The notes under the pieces are model-generated. The model saw nothing but the letters and a program-made list of their open reading frames with translations. It ran no database searches and was not told the DNA's origin. From contig MKWA01000002.1 in the NCBI GenBank assembly GCA_001899285.1, positions 302,204 to 366,203 of the forward strand: a DNA stretch of 64,000 nt, written 5' to 3'. This document shows, piece after piece, positions 9,820 to 20,294 of this stretch; within the stretch, counting starts at the first letter, position 1, and every line of letters begins with the position of its first letter. The position numbers were made by a program, and so were the translations under genes. The stretch is from Rhizobiales bacterium 64-17 (GTDB lineage Bacteria > Pseudomonadota > Alphaproteobacteria > Rhizobiales > Xanthobacteraceae).

Positions 9820-10344
9820 ATGCTGGATGACGACCTGCTCGCGGCGGCGCGGCAACTGCTCGACATCTGCAAGCGCAAGAACGTGCTGGTGGCGACCGCC
9901 GAGTCCTGCACGGCCGGTCTGGTCGCCGGCACACTGGGGGATTTGCCCGGCGTGTCGAGCATTCTCGATCGCGGTTATGTCACCTATTCGAACGAAGCCA
10001 AGCATCAGATGCTCGGCGTCTCGCGCGACACGCTCGATCGCTATGGCGCCGTCAGCCGGCAGACCGCCGAGGAAATGGTGCGCGGCGTGCTCGGCCATTC
10101 GCGCGTGCATCTTGCCGTGTCCGTGACCGGCATTGCCGGTCCCGACGGCGGCTCGGCGGAAAAGCCGGTCGGCCTCGTGCATTTCGCCGCTGGATCGGTG
10201 TCCGGCCGGCTCGATCACGCGGAAAAGCGGTTCGGCAATATCGGCCGCTCTCAGGTGCGGAAATTGTCGGTTTTGCAGGCGTTCCGCATGCTGCACGATC
10301 TCGCGGAAGCGGAACCGAACCGTCCGCCACGCAAATCCGTCTAG
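9820..10344 (+). CDS. pncC: CinA C-terminal-domain protein, nicotinamide-nucleotide amidohydrolase
   Basis: A 174-residue stand-alone CinA C-terminal domain, the PncC type that deamidates nicotinamide mononucleotide in pyridine-nucleotide recycling. Characteristic blocks are TAESCTAGLVAGTL (about 30-43), SILDRGYVTYSNEAK and SVTGIAGPDGGSAEKPVGLV. The N-terminal MoCF-like domain of full CinA is missing, which is normal for this subfamily. It lies 12 bases after ispDF and is probably cotranscribed. Its stop faces the convergent RatA-like gene 8 bases away. Confidence 0.88.
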   Translation: MLDDDLLAAARQLLDICKRKNVLVATAESCTAGLVAGTLGDLPGVSSILDRGYVTYSNEAKHQMLGVSRDTLDRYGAVSRQTAEEMVRGVLGHSRVHLAVSVTGIAGPDGGSAEKPVGLVHFAAGSVSGRLDHAEKRFGNIGRSQVRKLSVLQAFRMLHDLAEAEPNRPPRKSV

Positions 10345-10352
10345 ATCAATCT

Positions 10353-10814
10353 TTAAGCCGTCTTGCGACCGTAGACCGCGTCGGCGCGTTTCTCGAAGGC
10401 TTCGGCGAAACGGCGGAACGCGGTGTCGAACATCGCGCCCATCAGCATTCCGAGCATCCGGCTTCTGAATTCATAATCGATGAAGAATTCGACGGTGCAG
10501 GCGTTGTCACTGGCCGGCTTGAAGGTCCAGCGGTTCTGCATCTTGCTGAACGGCCCGTCGAGATATTCGACGAGGATTTGCAGTTTCGGCTTGTCGAGCG
10601 TGACGCGGCTGCGGAAGGTTTCGCGGATCAGCTTATAGGCGACAGTCATGTCGGCAACGATCGTGCTGACGCCCTCGCCTTTCTCCGTGCGGTTGCGCAC
10701 CGCCAGCGCCGAGCACAGCGGCACGAACTGCGGATATTTTTCGACGTCGGCGACGAGATCGAACATGTCGGACGCGGCGTGGCGCACGCGCCGGTTCGTC
10801 GAGAACGACGGCAT
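10353..10814 (-). CDS. SRPBCC protein of the RatA/Coq10 family
   Basis: A 153-residue START-fold (polyketide cyclase/lipid-binding) protein. The opening FSTNRRVRHAASDMFDLVADVEKYPQFVPLC is typical of the RatA/Coq10 subgroup, whose mitochondrial members bind and chaperone ubiquinone. Annotation as a RatA toxin is traditional, but in alphaproteobacteria a ubiquinone-binding role is more plausible. It lies 6 bases downstream of lipA on the same strand and is likely cotranscribed with it. Family assignment is firm and function is inferred. Confidence 0.82.
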   Translation of the reverse strand: MPSFSTNRRVRHAASDMFDLVADVEKYPQFVPLCSALAVRNRTEKGEGVSTIVADMTVAYKLIRETFRSRVTLDKPKLQILVEYLDGPFSKMQNRWTFKPASDNACTVEFFIDYEFRSRMLGMLMGAMFDTAFRRFAEAFEKRADAVYGRKTA

Positions 10815-10820
10815 GCTGGC

Positions 10821-11780
10821 CTAGCGCGCCGTCTGCGCCGCGAGCCGCGCCGCTTTCAGCCGGGCGAAATCCTCGCCGGCGTGATGCGACGAGCGCGTCA
10901 GCGGCGACGCCGACACCATCAGGAAGCCTTTGGCGTAAGCGACCGTCTCGTAGGACTTGAACTCGTCCGGCGTGACGAACCGCGCCACTTCGTGGTGCTT
11001 GCGGGTCGGCTGCAGATACTGGCCGACGGTGAGGAAGTCGATCTGCGCGGCGCGCATGTCGTCCATCACCTGCATCACCTCGTTCCGCTCCTCGCCGAGC
11101 CCGACCATGATGCCGGACTTGGTGAACATGGTCGGATCGATTTCCTTCACCTGCTGCAAGAGCCGCAGCGAGTGGAAGTAGCGCGCGCCGGGCCGCACCT
11201 TGAGATAGAGCGACGGCACGGTTTCGAGATTGTGGTTGAACACATCCGGCTTCGCCTCGACGACGATGCGCAGCGCGCCGTCCTTGCGCAGGAAGTCCGG
11301 CGTCAGGATCTCGATGGTCGTTCCGGGGCAGCGCGCGCGGATCGCCGTGATGGTACGGGCAAAGTGCTCGGCGCCGCCGTCCGGCAGATCGTCGCGGTCG
11401 ACCGAGGTGATGACCACATGGCTGAGGCCGAGCTTGGCGGTCGCCTCGGCCACATGCTCCGGCTCAGCAGCATCGAGCGCGCCGGGCAGGCCGGTCTTCA
11501 CGTTGCAAAACGCACAGGCGCGCGTGCAGGTGTCGCCCATGATCATGAAGGTGGCGTGCTTCTTTTCCCAGCACTCACCGATATTCGGGCATCCCGCCTC
11601 TTCGCAGACCGTGACCAGCTTGTTCTCGCGCACGATCGCGCGCGTGTTCATGTAGCCGGGCGACACCGGCGCCTTGACGCGAATCCAGTCCGGCTTGCGG
11701 GCAATCGCCTTGTCCGGGCGGTGCGCCTTTTCCGGATGCCGGGGGCGCGGATTGTTGATCAGGTCGAGAACGACGGCCAT
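10821..11780 (-). CDS. lipA: Lipoyl synthase
   Basis: Radical-SAM enzyme that inserts two sulfurs into octanoyl groups on lipoyl domains. Both iron-sulfur cluster motifs are complete: C59, C64 and C70 ([12 protein letters not shown]) for the auxiliary cluster, and C85, C89 and C92 (CTRACAFC) for the SAM cluster. It has 319 residues with the usual C-terminal tail. A GGGAG ribosome-binding site precedes the ATG. It sits downstream of the pyruvate dehydrogenase genes on the same strand, which fits because the lipoyl domains of PdhB and PdhC are its targets. Confidence 0.97.
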   Translation of the reverse strand: MAVVLDLINNPRPRHPEKAHRPDKAIARKPDWIRVKAPVSPGYMNTRAIVRENKLVTVCEEAGCPNIGECWEKKHATFMIMGDTCTRACAFCNVKTGLPGALDAAEPEHVAEATAKLGLSHVVITSVDRDDLPDGGAEHFARTITAIRARCPGTTIEILTPDFLRKDGALRIVVEAKPDVFNHNLETVPSLYLKVRPGARYFHSLRLLQQVKEIDPTMFTKSGIMVGLGEERNEVMQVMDDMRAAQIDFLTVGQYLQPTRKHHEVARFVTPDEFKSYETVAYAKGFLMVSASPLTRSSHHAGEDFARLKAARLAAQTAR

Positions 11781-11802
11781 GGGAACTCCCTGCCCTTACT
11801 TA

Positions 11803-11822
11803 CGGAGCGGCGGCCCGCTCCG
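11803..11822. terminator. Strong stem-loop between the GlsB-type gene and lipA
   Basis: Perfect 8-bp GC stem CGGAGCGG (11803-11810) and CCGCTCCG (11815-11822) around a CGGC loop. It lies downstream of the small membrane-protein gene on the minus strand. No U-rich run follows, so it may be an attenuator, a pause site or an mRNA end-stabilising hairpin instead of an intrinsic terminator. Confidence 0.4.
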
Positions 11823-11841
11823 CAAGCCGGGCCGTGCCGGG

Positions 11842-12120
11842 TCAGCCGCGCTGGCGGATCATCCGCCACAGCAGAATCAGCAAGGACGCGCCGACGATCG
11901 CCGCAATCAGCGTCCGCCAGAAGCCGAACACCGGGATTTGCAGCACCTCGGCAAGCTTGCCGCCGACAAAGGCGCCGGCGATGCCGACGACGATGTTGGT
12001 GAACAGCCCATGGTCCGACTTGGTGATCCGCTCGGCGATCCATCCGGCCAGCGCGCCGATCACCAGCATCATGAGGAAGCCGACGGTCGGCTGACCGAAG
12101 GCATATTGCATGTCGTTCAT
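11842..12120 (-). CDS. GlsB/YeaQ/YmgE-family stress-response membrane protein
   Basis: A 92-residue membrane protein of the transglycosylase-associated (PF04226-type) family. Three hydrophobic segments are visible near 13-29, 39-57 and 66-86, with the family's glycine-rich ALAGWIAERITKSDHG and NIVVGIAGAFVGG motifs. Members are often induced by general or acid stress, but the molecular role is unknown. A GAGAGG ribosome-binding site precedes the start. It lies 10 bases after lpdA on the same strand. Confidence 0.85.
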   Translation of the reverse strand: MNDMQYAFGQPTVGFLMMLVIGALAGWIAERITKSDHGLFTNIVVGIAGAFVGGKLAEVLQIPVFGFWRTLIAAIVGASLLILLWRMIRQRG

Positions 12121-12130
12121 CGCCCGCCTC

Positions 12131-13564
12131 TCACATGTTCAGGACGCGACCGTAAGCGTCGAGCACCGCTTCCTTCATCATCTCCGACAGGGTCGGATGC
12201 GGGAAGATCGTGTGCATCAACTCTTCTTCGGTCGTTTCCAGATTCATCGCAACCACATAACCCTGGATCAGTTCGGTCACTTCCGCGCCGACCATATGCG
12301 CGCCGAGCAACTGGCCGGTCTTCTTGTCGAAGATCACCTTGATGATGCCCTGATCCTCGCCGAGCGCGATCGCCTTGCCGTTGCCGGCGAACGGGAACCG
12401 GCCGACGCGGATGTCGAGCTTCTTGTCCTTCGCCGCCTGCTCGGTGAGGCCGACCGACGCGATCTGCGGCGAGCAGTAGGTGCAGCCGGGAATCATCTGC
12501 TTGTTCATCGGATGCACAGGCAGGCCCTTGATCGCCTCGACGCAGATTACCCCTTCATGCTCGGCCTTGTGCGCGAGCATCGGCGGACCAGCGACGTCGC
12601 CGATAGCATAAAGGCCCGGCACGTTGGTCTTGCCGTAACCGTCGATGACGATGCAGCCGCGCTCGGTCTTCACGCCGAGCTTCTCGAGTCCGAGATTCTC
12701 GATATTGCCGACAACGCCAACGGCGGAGATGACCCGCTCGAATTCGATCGTCTGCGACTTGCCGTCACCGCTGTCGATCGTTGCGGCGACGCTGTCCGCC
12801 TTCTTGTCGAGCTTCGTCACCTTGGTGCCGGTGAGAATCTTGATGCCCTGCTTCTCGAACTGCTTGCGCGCGAAGGCGGCGATCTCCGCATCCTCGACCG
12901 GAAGCACCTGCGGCAGCACTTCGACGACGGTGACGTCCGATCCCATCGTCTTGAAGAACGATGCGAACTCGATGCCGATCGCGCCGGAGCCGACCACCAG
13001 CAGCGATTTCGGAATCTTCGGCGCGACCATTGCCTCGAAATAGGTCCACACCAGCTTGCCGTCCGGCTCGAGGCCCGGCAGCACGCGCGGCCGCGCGCCG
13101 GTGGCGATGATGATGTGCTTGGCCTGATAGCTGCCCGGCCCGAGTGAGCCCTTCGGCTGCTCCGTCTTGTATTTGGTGTCGGTCGCCTTGACCGTGATCT
13201 TGCCCGGCGCGTCGATCGTCGCCTCGCCCCAGATCACTGAGACCTTGTTCTTCTTCATCAGGAAGCCGACGCCGTCGTTGAGCCGCTTCGACACGCCGCG
13301 CGAGCGCTTCACCACGGCTTCGGCATCGAAGCCGATATTGTCGGCCTTGAGCCCGTAGTCCTTGGCGTGCTGCATATAGTGATAGATCTCAGCCGAACGC
13401 AGCAGCGCCTTGGTCGGGATGCAGCCCCAGTTGAGGCAGATGCCGCCGAGATGCTGTTTCTCGACGATCGCCGTCTTGAAGCCGAGCTGCGCCGCGCGGA
13501 TCGCGGTGACATAGCCGCCCGGACCCGAACCGATGATGATGATGTCGAAACTGGTATCAGCCAC
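12131..13564 (-). CDS. lpdA: Dihydrolipoamide dehydrogenase (E3)
   Basis: FAD enzyme that reoxidises dihydrolipoamide of 2-oxo-acid dehydrogenase complexes with NAD+. The 477-residue protein has the N-terminal FAD fold IIIIGSGPGGYV, the redox disulfide C43/C48 in GGICLNWGCIPTKAL, the NAD fold VVGSGAIGIEFASF and the C-terminal active-site HPTLSE. The start is GTG at 13564 with GGAG seven bases upstream; the longer frame to 13657 has no such site. It closes the pdhA-pdhB-pdhC-membrane protein-lpdA group, so it most likely serves pyruvate dehydrogenase. Confidence 0.95.
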   Translation of the reverse strand: MADTSFDIIIIGSGPGGYVTAIRAAQLGFKTAIVEKQHLGGICLNWGCIPTKALLRSAEIYHYMQHAKDYGLKADNIGFDAEAVVKRSRGVSKRLNDGVGFLMKKNKVSVIWGEATIDAPGKITVKATDTKYKTEQPKGSLGPGSYQAKHIIIATGARPRVLPGLEPDGKLVWTYFEAMVAPKIPKSLLVVGSGAIGIEFASFFKTMGSDVTVVEVLPQVLPVEDAEIAAFARKQFEKQGIKILTGTKVTKLDKKADSVAATIDSGDGKSQTIEFERVISAVGVVGNIENLGLEKLGVKTERGCIVIDGYGKTNVPGLYAIGDVAGPPMLAHKAEHEGVICVEAIKGLPVHPMNKQMIPGCTYCSPQIASVGLTEQAAKDKKLDIRVGRFPFAGNGKAIALGEDQGIIKVIFDKKTGQLLGAHMVGAEVTELIQGYVVAMNLETTEEELMHTIFPHPTLSEMMKEAVLDAYGRVLNM

Positions 13565-13608
13565 GAAATGCTCCACTTGTCGGCCCGGATCGGCGCGCTC
13601 TCGATACG

Positions 13609-14013
13609 TTACAACTGATCTTCGTTGTGGCGGCGGAAGCGCCGCAGAAACCACCATTGAATCGCGACGATCAACACCGCCGGCAGCACGATCTCGGCGA
13701 TGATCTGCATGTCATAGGTCGTCGGGCGGGCCCAATTATTGCGTGCCATCCCGAACGCCAGCAATCCCGTGATCAGGAATAGTGCCAATAACAAAGCGAT
13801 GCCGCCGCCGATATCGATCGGCCGCGTCCCGGTCCCGGCGATGAACGCCATGGTCAGCACCGCGAGACTCGCCACGGCGAACGCGCCGATGATGAACATG
13901 ACGAAGATGAATTCATCGCGCGTGCCGAACACGATCGCCAGTTGCTGGGCCAGGGCCTGGGCCGCCACCATCGACAAAAACCAGGCGATGGCAAAAGTGG
14001 CGAAAGCGCGCAT
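13609..14013 (-). CDS. Uncharacterised four-helix membrane protein in the PDH cluster
   Basis: A 134-residue protein that I do not recognise. Hydrophobic segments lie near residues 4-24, 34-59, 69-89 and 104-122, with a basic and polar tail (RRFRRHNEDQL). The N-terminus looks like a signal anchor. It sits between pdhC and lpdA on the same strand, 36 bases after pdhC and 44 before lpdA, so it is cotranscribed with the pyruvate dehydrogenase genes. Nothing visible indicates catalysis. Confidence 0.75.
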   Translation of the reverse strand: MRAFATFAIAWFLSMVAAQALAQQLAIVFGTRDEFIFVMFIIGAFAVASLAVLTMAFIAGTGTRPIDIGGGIALLLALFLITGLLAFGMARNNWARPTTYDMQIIAEIVLPAVLIVAIQWWFLRRFRRHNEDQL

Positions 14014-14049
14014 CCGTCCGGTCCTGCGGCGACCATCCGTCGCCCCCTG

Positions 14050-15399
14050 CTACACCACCATCATCACGGGGTTTTCGATCAGCGCCTTGAATGCACCGAT
14101 CAGTTCCGCGCCGAGCGCGCCGTCGACCGCACGATGATCGCACGACAAGGTCACGCTCATGATATGCGCGGCCTCGATCTTGCCATTGCGCACGATCGCC
14201 CGCTCCTCGCCCGTGCCGACCGCAAGGATCGTCGCATGCGGCGGATTGATCACCGCGGTGAAATCCTTGATCCCGTACATGCCGAGATTGGAGACCGCGG
14301 TGGTGCCACCCTGATATTCGTGCGGCTTGAGCTTGCGATTGCGCGCGCGCACCGCGAAATCCTTCATCTCGTTGGAGATGGTGGACAGCGACTTCAGCTC
14401 GGCCTGGCGAATGATCGGCGTAATCAAACCGCCCGGCATCGCCACGGCAACGCCGACATCGGAATGCTTGTGCTTGAGCATGCCCGCGTCGGTCCAGCTC
14501 ACATTGGCGTTCGGAATGCGCTGCAGCGCGACGGCCAGCGCCTTGACGACGAAATCGTTGACCGAGAGCTTGTAAGCGGGCTTGCCGTCCTTGTCCTTCG
14601 GCGCGGCGGCGTTGATCTCCTCGCGCGCGGTGAGCAGCTTGCCGATATTGCAGTCGATCGTCAGATAGAAATGCGGGACCGTCTGCATCGAGGCGGTAAG
14701 CCGCTGCGCAATCGTGCGGCGCATATTGTCGTGCGGTACGACCTCGTAGCTGCCGTCCTCGAACAGCGCGCGCACCTGCTGGTCCGACAACGCCGGCGCG
14801 ATGGCCGGAGCCGCTGTTCCCGCGGCCGGCGCAGCGGGCTTCAATCCTTTGCCGGATTTCGCGTCCGCAACATCGCGCGCGATGACGCGACCATGCGGTC
14901 CCGATCCGGAAATGCGCGAGACGTCGATCCCGGCATCCTTGGCAAGACGCTTGGCGAGCGGTGACGCGAAAATGCGATTGCCGGCCGGAACGGCGGCAGG
15001 GGCCGGTGCGGCGGCAGGCTTTGCCGGCTCGGGCGCGCGCGCTTCGGCGGTGGGTGCCGGCTTCGTCTCCGCTTTCGCCTCCGGTTTAGCTGGAGCGGCC
15101 GCCGCTTTCGGCGGCGGCGCGGACGCAGCCGACGAAGCAGCCGCTTTCGCATCCTCGCCTTCGCCGGCGAGCACCGCGATCACCGAATTCACCGCGACGT
15201 CCTGGCTGCCTTCCGGCACGACGATCTTGGCGAGCGTGCCCTCGTCGACCGCCTCGACCTCCATGGTCGCCTTGTCGGTCTCGATCTCGGCGATCACGTC
15301 GCCGGATTTGATCGTGTCGCCTTCTTTCTTCAGCCACTTGGCGAGGTTGCCCTTCTCCATGGTGGGCGACAGCGCAGGCATCAGAATATTGGTCGGCAT
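14050..15399 (-). CDS. pdhC: Pyruvate dehydrogenase E2, dihydrolipoamide acetyltransferase
   Basis: Core acetyltransferase of the pyruvate dehydrogenase complex, 449 residues. One lipoyl domain spans about 1-78 with the lipoylated lysine K43 (ETDKATM). An Ala/Pro/Lys-rich linker follows (about 85-140), then the peripheral subunit-binding domain (ASPLAKRLAKDAGIDVSRISGSGPHGRV) and the catalytic domain ending with DHRAVDG (H422, D426). The lipoyl domain is nearly the same as that at the start of PdhB at both protein and DNA level. An AAGGG ribosome-binding site precedes the ATG, 8 bases after pdhB. Confidence 0.97.
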   Translation of the reverse strand: MPTNILMPALSPTMEKGNLAKWLKKEGDTIKSGDVIAEIETDKATMEVEAVDEGTLAKIVVPEGSQDVAVNSVIAVLAGEGEDAKAAASSAASAPPPKAAAAPAKPEAKAETKPAPTAEARAPEPAKPAAAPAPAAVPAGNRIFASPLAKRLAKDAGIDVSRISGSGPHGRVIARDVADAKSGKGLKPAAPAAGTAAPAIAPALSDQQVRALFEDGSYEVVPHDNMRRTIAQRLTASMQTVPHFYLTIDCNIGKLLTAREEINAAAPKDKDGKPAYKLSVNDFVVKALAVALQRIPNANVSWTDAGMLKHKHSDVGVAVAMPGGLITPIIRQAELKSLSTISNEMKDFAVRARNRKLKPHEYQGGTTAVSNLGMYGIKDFTAVINPPHATILAVGTGEERAIVRNGKIEAAHIMSVTLSCDHRAVDGALGAELIGAFKALIENPVMMVV

Positions 15400-15407
15400 G
15401 ACGGCCC

Positions 15408-16796
15408 TTACCGGTAGCAGACGGCTTTTGCCGCGTTGACCACATCGGCCACGGACGGCAGCGCCAGTTTTTCAAGGTTCGCGGCATAAGGCATCGGCAC
15501 ATCCTTGCCGGACACCCGCGCCACCGGCGCGTCGAGATAATCGAACGCCTGCTCCATGATCCGCGCGGCGATTTCGGCGCCGACGCCGGATTGCTGCCAG
15601 CCTTCCTCGACGGTGACGGCGCGGCCGGTCTTCTTCACCGACTCGATGATCGTCGGCGTGTCCAGCGGCCGCAGTGTGCGCAGGTCGATGACCTCCGCGT
15701 CGATGCCGTCCTTGGCCAATTCCTCGGCGGCTTTGAGCGCGTAGTTCATGCCGATCGTCCATGACACGATGGTCACGTCCTTGCCGGGGCGCACGATCCG
15801 CGCCTTGCCGATCGGCAGCACATAGTCCGCGAGTTGCGGCACCGGAGCCGACTGGCCGTACAGGATTTCGTTCTCGAGGAAGATCACCGGATTGGGATCG
15901 CGGATCGCCGCCTTGAGCAACCCCTTGGCATCGGCCGCATTCGACGGCGCGACCACCTTGAGGCCAGGAATGTGCGAATACCAGGCCGAATAGTCCTGGC
16001 TGTGCTGCGCGGCGACGCGCGCCGCCGCACCGTTCGGGCCGCGGAACACGATCGAGCAGCCCATCTGGCCACCGGACATGTACAGCGTCTTCGCCGCCGA
16101 GTTGATGATCTGGTCAATCGCCTGCATGGCGAAATTGAACGTCATGAACTCGACAACGGGCTTGAGGCCCGCGAGAGCCGCGCCGACACCAAGTCCGGCA
16201 AAACCGTGTTCGGTGATCGGCGTATCGATCACGCGCCGCGCGCCGAATTCCTGCAGAAGCCCCTGGGTCACCTTGTAGGCGCCCTGATATTCCGCGACCT
16301 CTTCGCCCATCACGAAGACGGTGTCGTCGCGGCGCATCTCCTCGGCCATGGCGTCGCGCAGAGCTTCGCGCATGGTCATGGTCACCATCGCGGTGCCTTC
16401 CGGCACGTCCGGATCGGCGGCCACCACCGGCTGCGCCGGTGCCGCGGGCTTTGCTTCGGCAGATTTGGTGTCGGCGACCTTGGCTTCCGCGGGCGCGGTT
16501 GGCGTCGCCGGCGCTGCCGACTTGGCTTCGGCCTTCGGCGCGGCGGACGCGCTCTCGCCTTCGGCAATAATGGTGGCGATCGGCGTGTTGACGGCGACGT
16601 CGGCGGTTCCCTCCGGCACGAGGATCTTGCCGAGGGTGCCCTCGTCAACCGCCTCGACTTCCATCGTCGCCTTGTCGGTTTCGATCTCGGCGATCACATC
16701 GCCGGACTTCACCGTGTCGCCTTCTTTCTTCAGCCACTTGGCAAGGTTTCCCTTTTCCATCGTGGGCGACAGCGCGGGCATCAATACATCAGGCAT
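15408..16796 (-). CDS. pdhB: Pyruvate dehydrogenase E1 beta with N-terminal lipoyl domain
   Basis: Beta subunit of pyruvate dehydrogenase (thiamine-diphosphate enzyme), 462 residues from the ATG at 16796. Residues 1-78 form a lipoyl domain with K42 in ETDKATM, then an Ala/Pro-rich linker (about 80-130), then the transketolase-type catalytic part ([15 protein letters not shown] through [18 protein letters not shown]). A lipoyl domain on E1 beta is characteristic of alphaproteobacteria and gives the complex extra swinging arms. A GTG at 16805 overlapping the pdhA stop as GTGA is an alternative start. Confidence 0.96.
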   Translation of the reverse strand: MPDVLMPALSPTMEKGNLAKWLKKEGDTVKSGDVIAEIETDKATMEVEAVDEGTLGKILVPEGTADVAVNTPIATIIAEGESASAAPKAEAKSAAPATPTAPAEAKVADTKSAEAKPAAPAQPVVAADPDVPEGTAMVTMTMREALRDAMAEEMRRDDTVFVMGEEVAEYQGAYKVTQGLLQEFGARRVIDTPITEHGFAGLGVGAALAGLKPVVEFMTFNFAMQAIDQIINSAAKTLYMSGGQMGCSIVFRGPNGAAARVAAQHSQDYSAWYSHIPGLKVVAPSNAADAKGLLKAAIRDPNPVIFLENEILYGQSAPVPQLADYVLPIGKARIVRPGKDVTIVSWTIGMNYALKAAEELAKDGIDAEVIDLRTLRPLDTPTIIESVKKTGRAVTVEEGWQQSGVGAEIAARIMEQAFDYLDAPVARVSGKDVPMPYAANLEKLALPSVADVVNAAKAVCYR

Positions 16797-16801
16797 GGCT
16801 G

Positions 16802-17848
16802 TCACACAGTCTCACGATAGACATCAGTGTAGAGCTCGCTGGGATCGGGCTCCGGATCATTGGTGGCGAACTCGGAAGCCTCGTTCACGCGGTCGCGGAT
16901 TTCCGCGTCGATCTTCTTGATCTCGTCTTCGGTCAGCATCTTGCTGGACAGAATCCGCGCGCGCACCTGTTCGATCGGGTCATGTCCGGTGCGGACCTTC
17001 TCGACCTCTTCACGAGTGCGGTATTTCGCCGGATCCGACATGGAATGACCGCGATAGCGATAGGTCATCATCTCGAGAATGTACGGCCCCTTGCCGGCGC
17101 GGCACCAGGCGACCGCCTTTTCACCCGCCGCCTTCACCGCGCGCACATCCATGCCGTCGACCTGATCGCCGGGAATGTTGAACGAGACGCCGCGCTTGGA
17201 GAAGTCGGTCTGCGCCGAGGCGCGGTTGACCGCGGTGCCCATGGCGTAACGGTTGTTCTCGATCACGTAGATGGCCGGCAGCTTCCAAAGCTCGGCCATG
17301 TTGAAGCTTTCGTAGACCTGCCCCTGGTTCGCCGCGCCGTCGCCGAAATAAGTCACAGAAACGTTGTCGTTGCCACGATAGCGGTTGGCGAAAGCAAGGC
17401 CGGTCCCGAGCGGTACCTGCGCCGCGACGATGCCATGGCCGCCGTAGAAGTGCTTCTCGACCGAAAACATGTGCATCGAGCCACCCTTGCCGTGCGAATA
17501 TCCGCCGCGCCGGCCGGTGAGCTCTGCCATCACCCCCTTGGGGTCCATGCCGCAGGCGATCATGTGTCCATGATCGCGGTATCCGGTGATGATCTGATCG
17601 CCCTCTTTGAGCGCCATCTGCATGCCGACGACGACAGCTTCCTGACCGATATAGAGGTGGCAGAAGCCGCCGATCAGGCCCATGCCGTACATCTGGCCGG
17701 CTTTTTCCTCGAACCGGCGGATCAGCAGCATGTCACGATAGGCGCTGACCTCCTGATCCTTGTTGAAGGTCGCGATCGACCCGCTGGAGGCCGGTGCGGC
17801 AGACGACACGGCCGCATCATTGGTTTTGTTCTTGCTGGCGGTGGCCAT
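16802..17848 (-). CDS. pdhA: Pyruvate dehydrogenase E1 alpha
   Basis: Alpha subunit of pyruvate dehydrogenase, 348 residues. It shows the family blocks [16 protein letters not shown], the thiamine-diphosphate/Mg motif [22 protein letters not shown] and the regulatory-loop region [19 protein letters not shown]. The first 25 residues are a low-complexity Ala/Ser/Asn extension. GGGAGACTC precedes the ATG. It is the first gene of pdhA-pdhB-pdhC-orf-lpdA and lies downstream of ftsB with a 150-base gap holding two direct repeats (17919-17988), the likely site of control. Confidence 0.97.
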   Translation of the reverse strand: MATASKNKTNDAAVSSAAPASSGSIATFNKDQEVSAYRDMLLIRRFEEKAGQMYGMGLIGGFCHLYIGQEAVVVGMQMALKEGDQIITGYRDHGHMIACGMDPKGVMAELTGRRGGYSHGKGGSMHMFSVEKHFYGGHGIVAAQVPLGTGLAFANRYRGNDNVSVTYFGDGAANQGQVYESFNMAELWKLPAIYVIENNRYAMGTAVNRASAQTDFSKRGVSFNIPGDQVDGMDVRAVKAAGEKAVAWCRAGKGPYILEMMTYRYRGHSMSDPAKYRTREEVEKVRTGHDPIEQVRARILSSKMLTEDEIKKIDAEIRDRVNEASEFATNDPEPDPSELYTDVYRETV

Positions 17849-17918
17849 GAGTCTCCCTTACCTCACACCCGATTGCGCGATGCGCATAGCCTAGATTGCC
17901 GCCTCACGGAAGCGCGGG

Positions 17919-17988
17919 CAAGTCAATGAAGTGTCACAACAGAAATATGCGTGCACCGCACAAGTCATTGCGGTGTCACGCGAAATAT
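17919..17988. promoter_or_regulatory. Tandem 19-bp direct repeats upstream of pdhA
   Basis: Two copies of CAAGTCA-N-TG-N2-GTGTCAC lie at 17919-17937 and 17961-17979, differing at three positions. Their starts are 42 bases apart, close to four helical turns. Each is followed by GAAATAT (17942-17948 and 17982-17988). They occupy the ftsB-pdhA gap, 71 to 140 bases before the pdhA start, and look like a phased pair of regulator-binding sites. No regulator can be named. Confidence 0.55.
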
Positions 17989-17998
17989 CCGCGCGCGG

Positions 17999-18316
17999 TC
18001 AGGGTGTTTTCAGCAATAAGGTTGCGTCGCGTGGATCGGCATAGTCGAGCAACGCACGCGCGCGCTCGTCCAGCATGTCCGGGTCGAGACGATCGGGCTG
18101 CAACAGCGACACGCGCTGCTCCCAGCCGGCGCGCTCATGCTTGAGGCGAGCCACTTCGCCTTCGAGGCGGGTGATCTCGATTTCAACCTGCTGTTGCGCG
18201 CGCAGGCCGTGATTGCCGGTAAAAGCATGCACGCCGAAATAGCCGATGAAAGCGGCCGCCAGCGAATACAGCGCAAGGGCGGTGAGAATCGACCGGCGGC
18301 GGCGATGCGAGATCAT
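17999..18316 (-). CDS. ftsB: FtsB/DivIC-type septum formation initiator
   Basis: A 105-residue bitopic protein: short basic N-terminus, one transmembrane helix near 9-29, then a coiled coil (about 38-72) and the C-terminal LQPDRLDPDMLDERARALLDYADP typical of alphaproteobacterial FtsB. It would work in the FtsQLB divisome subcomplex. The position just after eno is the usual place for ftsB in proteobacteria. It lies 59 bases downstream of eno on the same strand. Confidence 0.88.
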   Translation of the reverse strand: MISHRRRRSILTALALYSLAAAFIGYFGVHAFTGNHGLRAQQQVEIEITRLEGEVARLKHERAGWEQRVSLLQPDRLDPDMLDERARALLDYADPRDATLLLKTP

Positions 18317-18375
18317 CGCCGCACCCTGCCCGAAGGCCGTTAAAGCCGTTTTAACGACGTTGGATCAGCACAAGA

Positions 18376-19713
<1,338 letters not shown>

Positions 19714-19825
19714 TCAGGCCCGCTTTTGTCATGCCCCCGTATCCTGCCCGCCGGGCGGCGGTCCCGGATACCCCGATCTTGTCTTTGCCACGGATTCCGG
19801 GTTTTTGCCGGTCAAGGAGACCATC

Positions 19826-20290
19826 ATGACCAAATCGCCCAAATCCGGATCGCTGCAGCTCGGCCGCGCCACCCGCCTGCCGGGGTCGCCGGAGACCGCA
19901 GTGCTCGACCGGGTGCCGAACCCGCACGCCGACACCGACTATGTGGCGCGCTTCACCGCGCCGGAATTCACCGCGCTCTGCCCGATCACCGGCCAGCCGG
20001 ATTTCGCGCATCTGGTGATCGACTACGTGCCGGGCCGCTGGCTGGTCGAATCCAAGTCGCTGAAGCTCTACCTCGCGAGCTTCCGCAATCACGGCTCGTT
20101 CCACGAAGACTGCACGGTGCGGATCGGCAAGCGGCTACGCGACCTGCTCAAGCCGCGCTGGCTGCGGATCGGCGGCTATTGGTATCCGCGCGGCGGCATT
20201 CCCATCGACGTATTCTGGCAGAGCGGCCGGCTGCCGAAAGGCGTCTGGGTTCCGGATCAGGGCGTTGCGCCCTATCGCGGACGCGGCTGA
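19826..20290 (+). CDS. queF: NADPH-dependent 7-cyano-7-deazaguanine reductase (QueF)
   Basis: Reduces preQ0 to preQ1 in queuosine biosynthesis. This is the single-domain YkvM type, 154 residues. The nucleophilic cysteine is C52 in [12 protein letters not shown], followed by the QueF motif [21 protein letters not shown] that binds NADPH and substrate. I chose the ATG at 19826 because AAGGAG lies just upstream and homology begins there; the open frame to 19502 lies antisense to eno. The 157-base leader contains GC-rich inverted repeats such as GTATCC (19739-19744)/GGATAC (19766-19771), but no preQ1 riboswitch pattern that I could recognise. Confidence 0.95.
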   Translation: MTKSPKSGSLQLGRATRLPGSPETAVLDRVPNPHADTDYVARFTAPEFTALCPITGQPDFAHLVIDYVPGRWLVESKSLKLYLASFRNHGSFHEDCTVRIGKRLRDLLKPRWLRIGGYWYPRGGIPIDVFWQSGRLPKGVWVPDQGVAPYRGRG

Positions 20291-20294
20291 CCGG

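Noticed and set aside
10353-10814. A toxin-antitoxin system based on the RatA label
   Set aside because: There is no adjacent partner gene of the expected type, and the family is better explained as a ubiquinone-binding START protein next to lipA.
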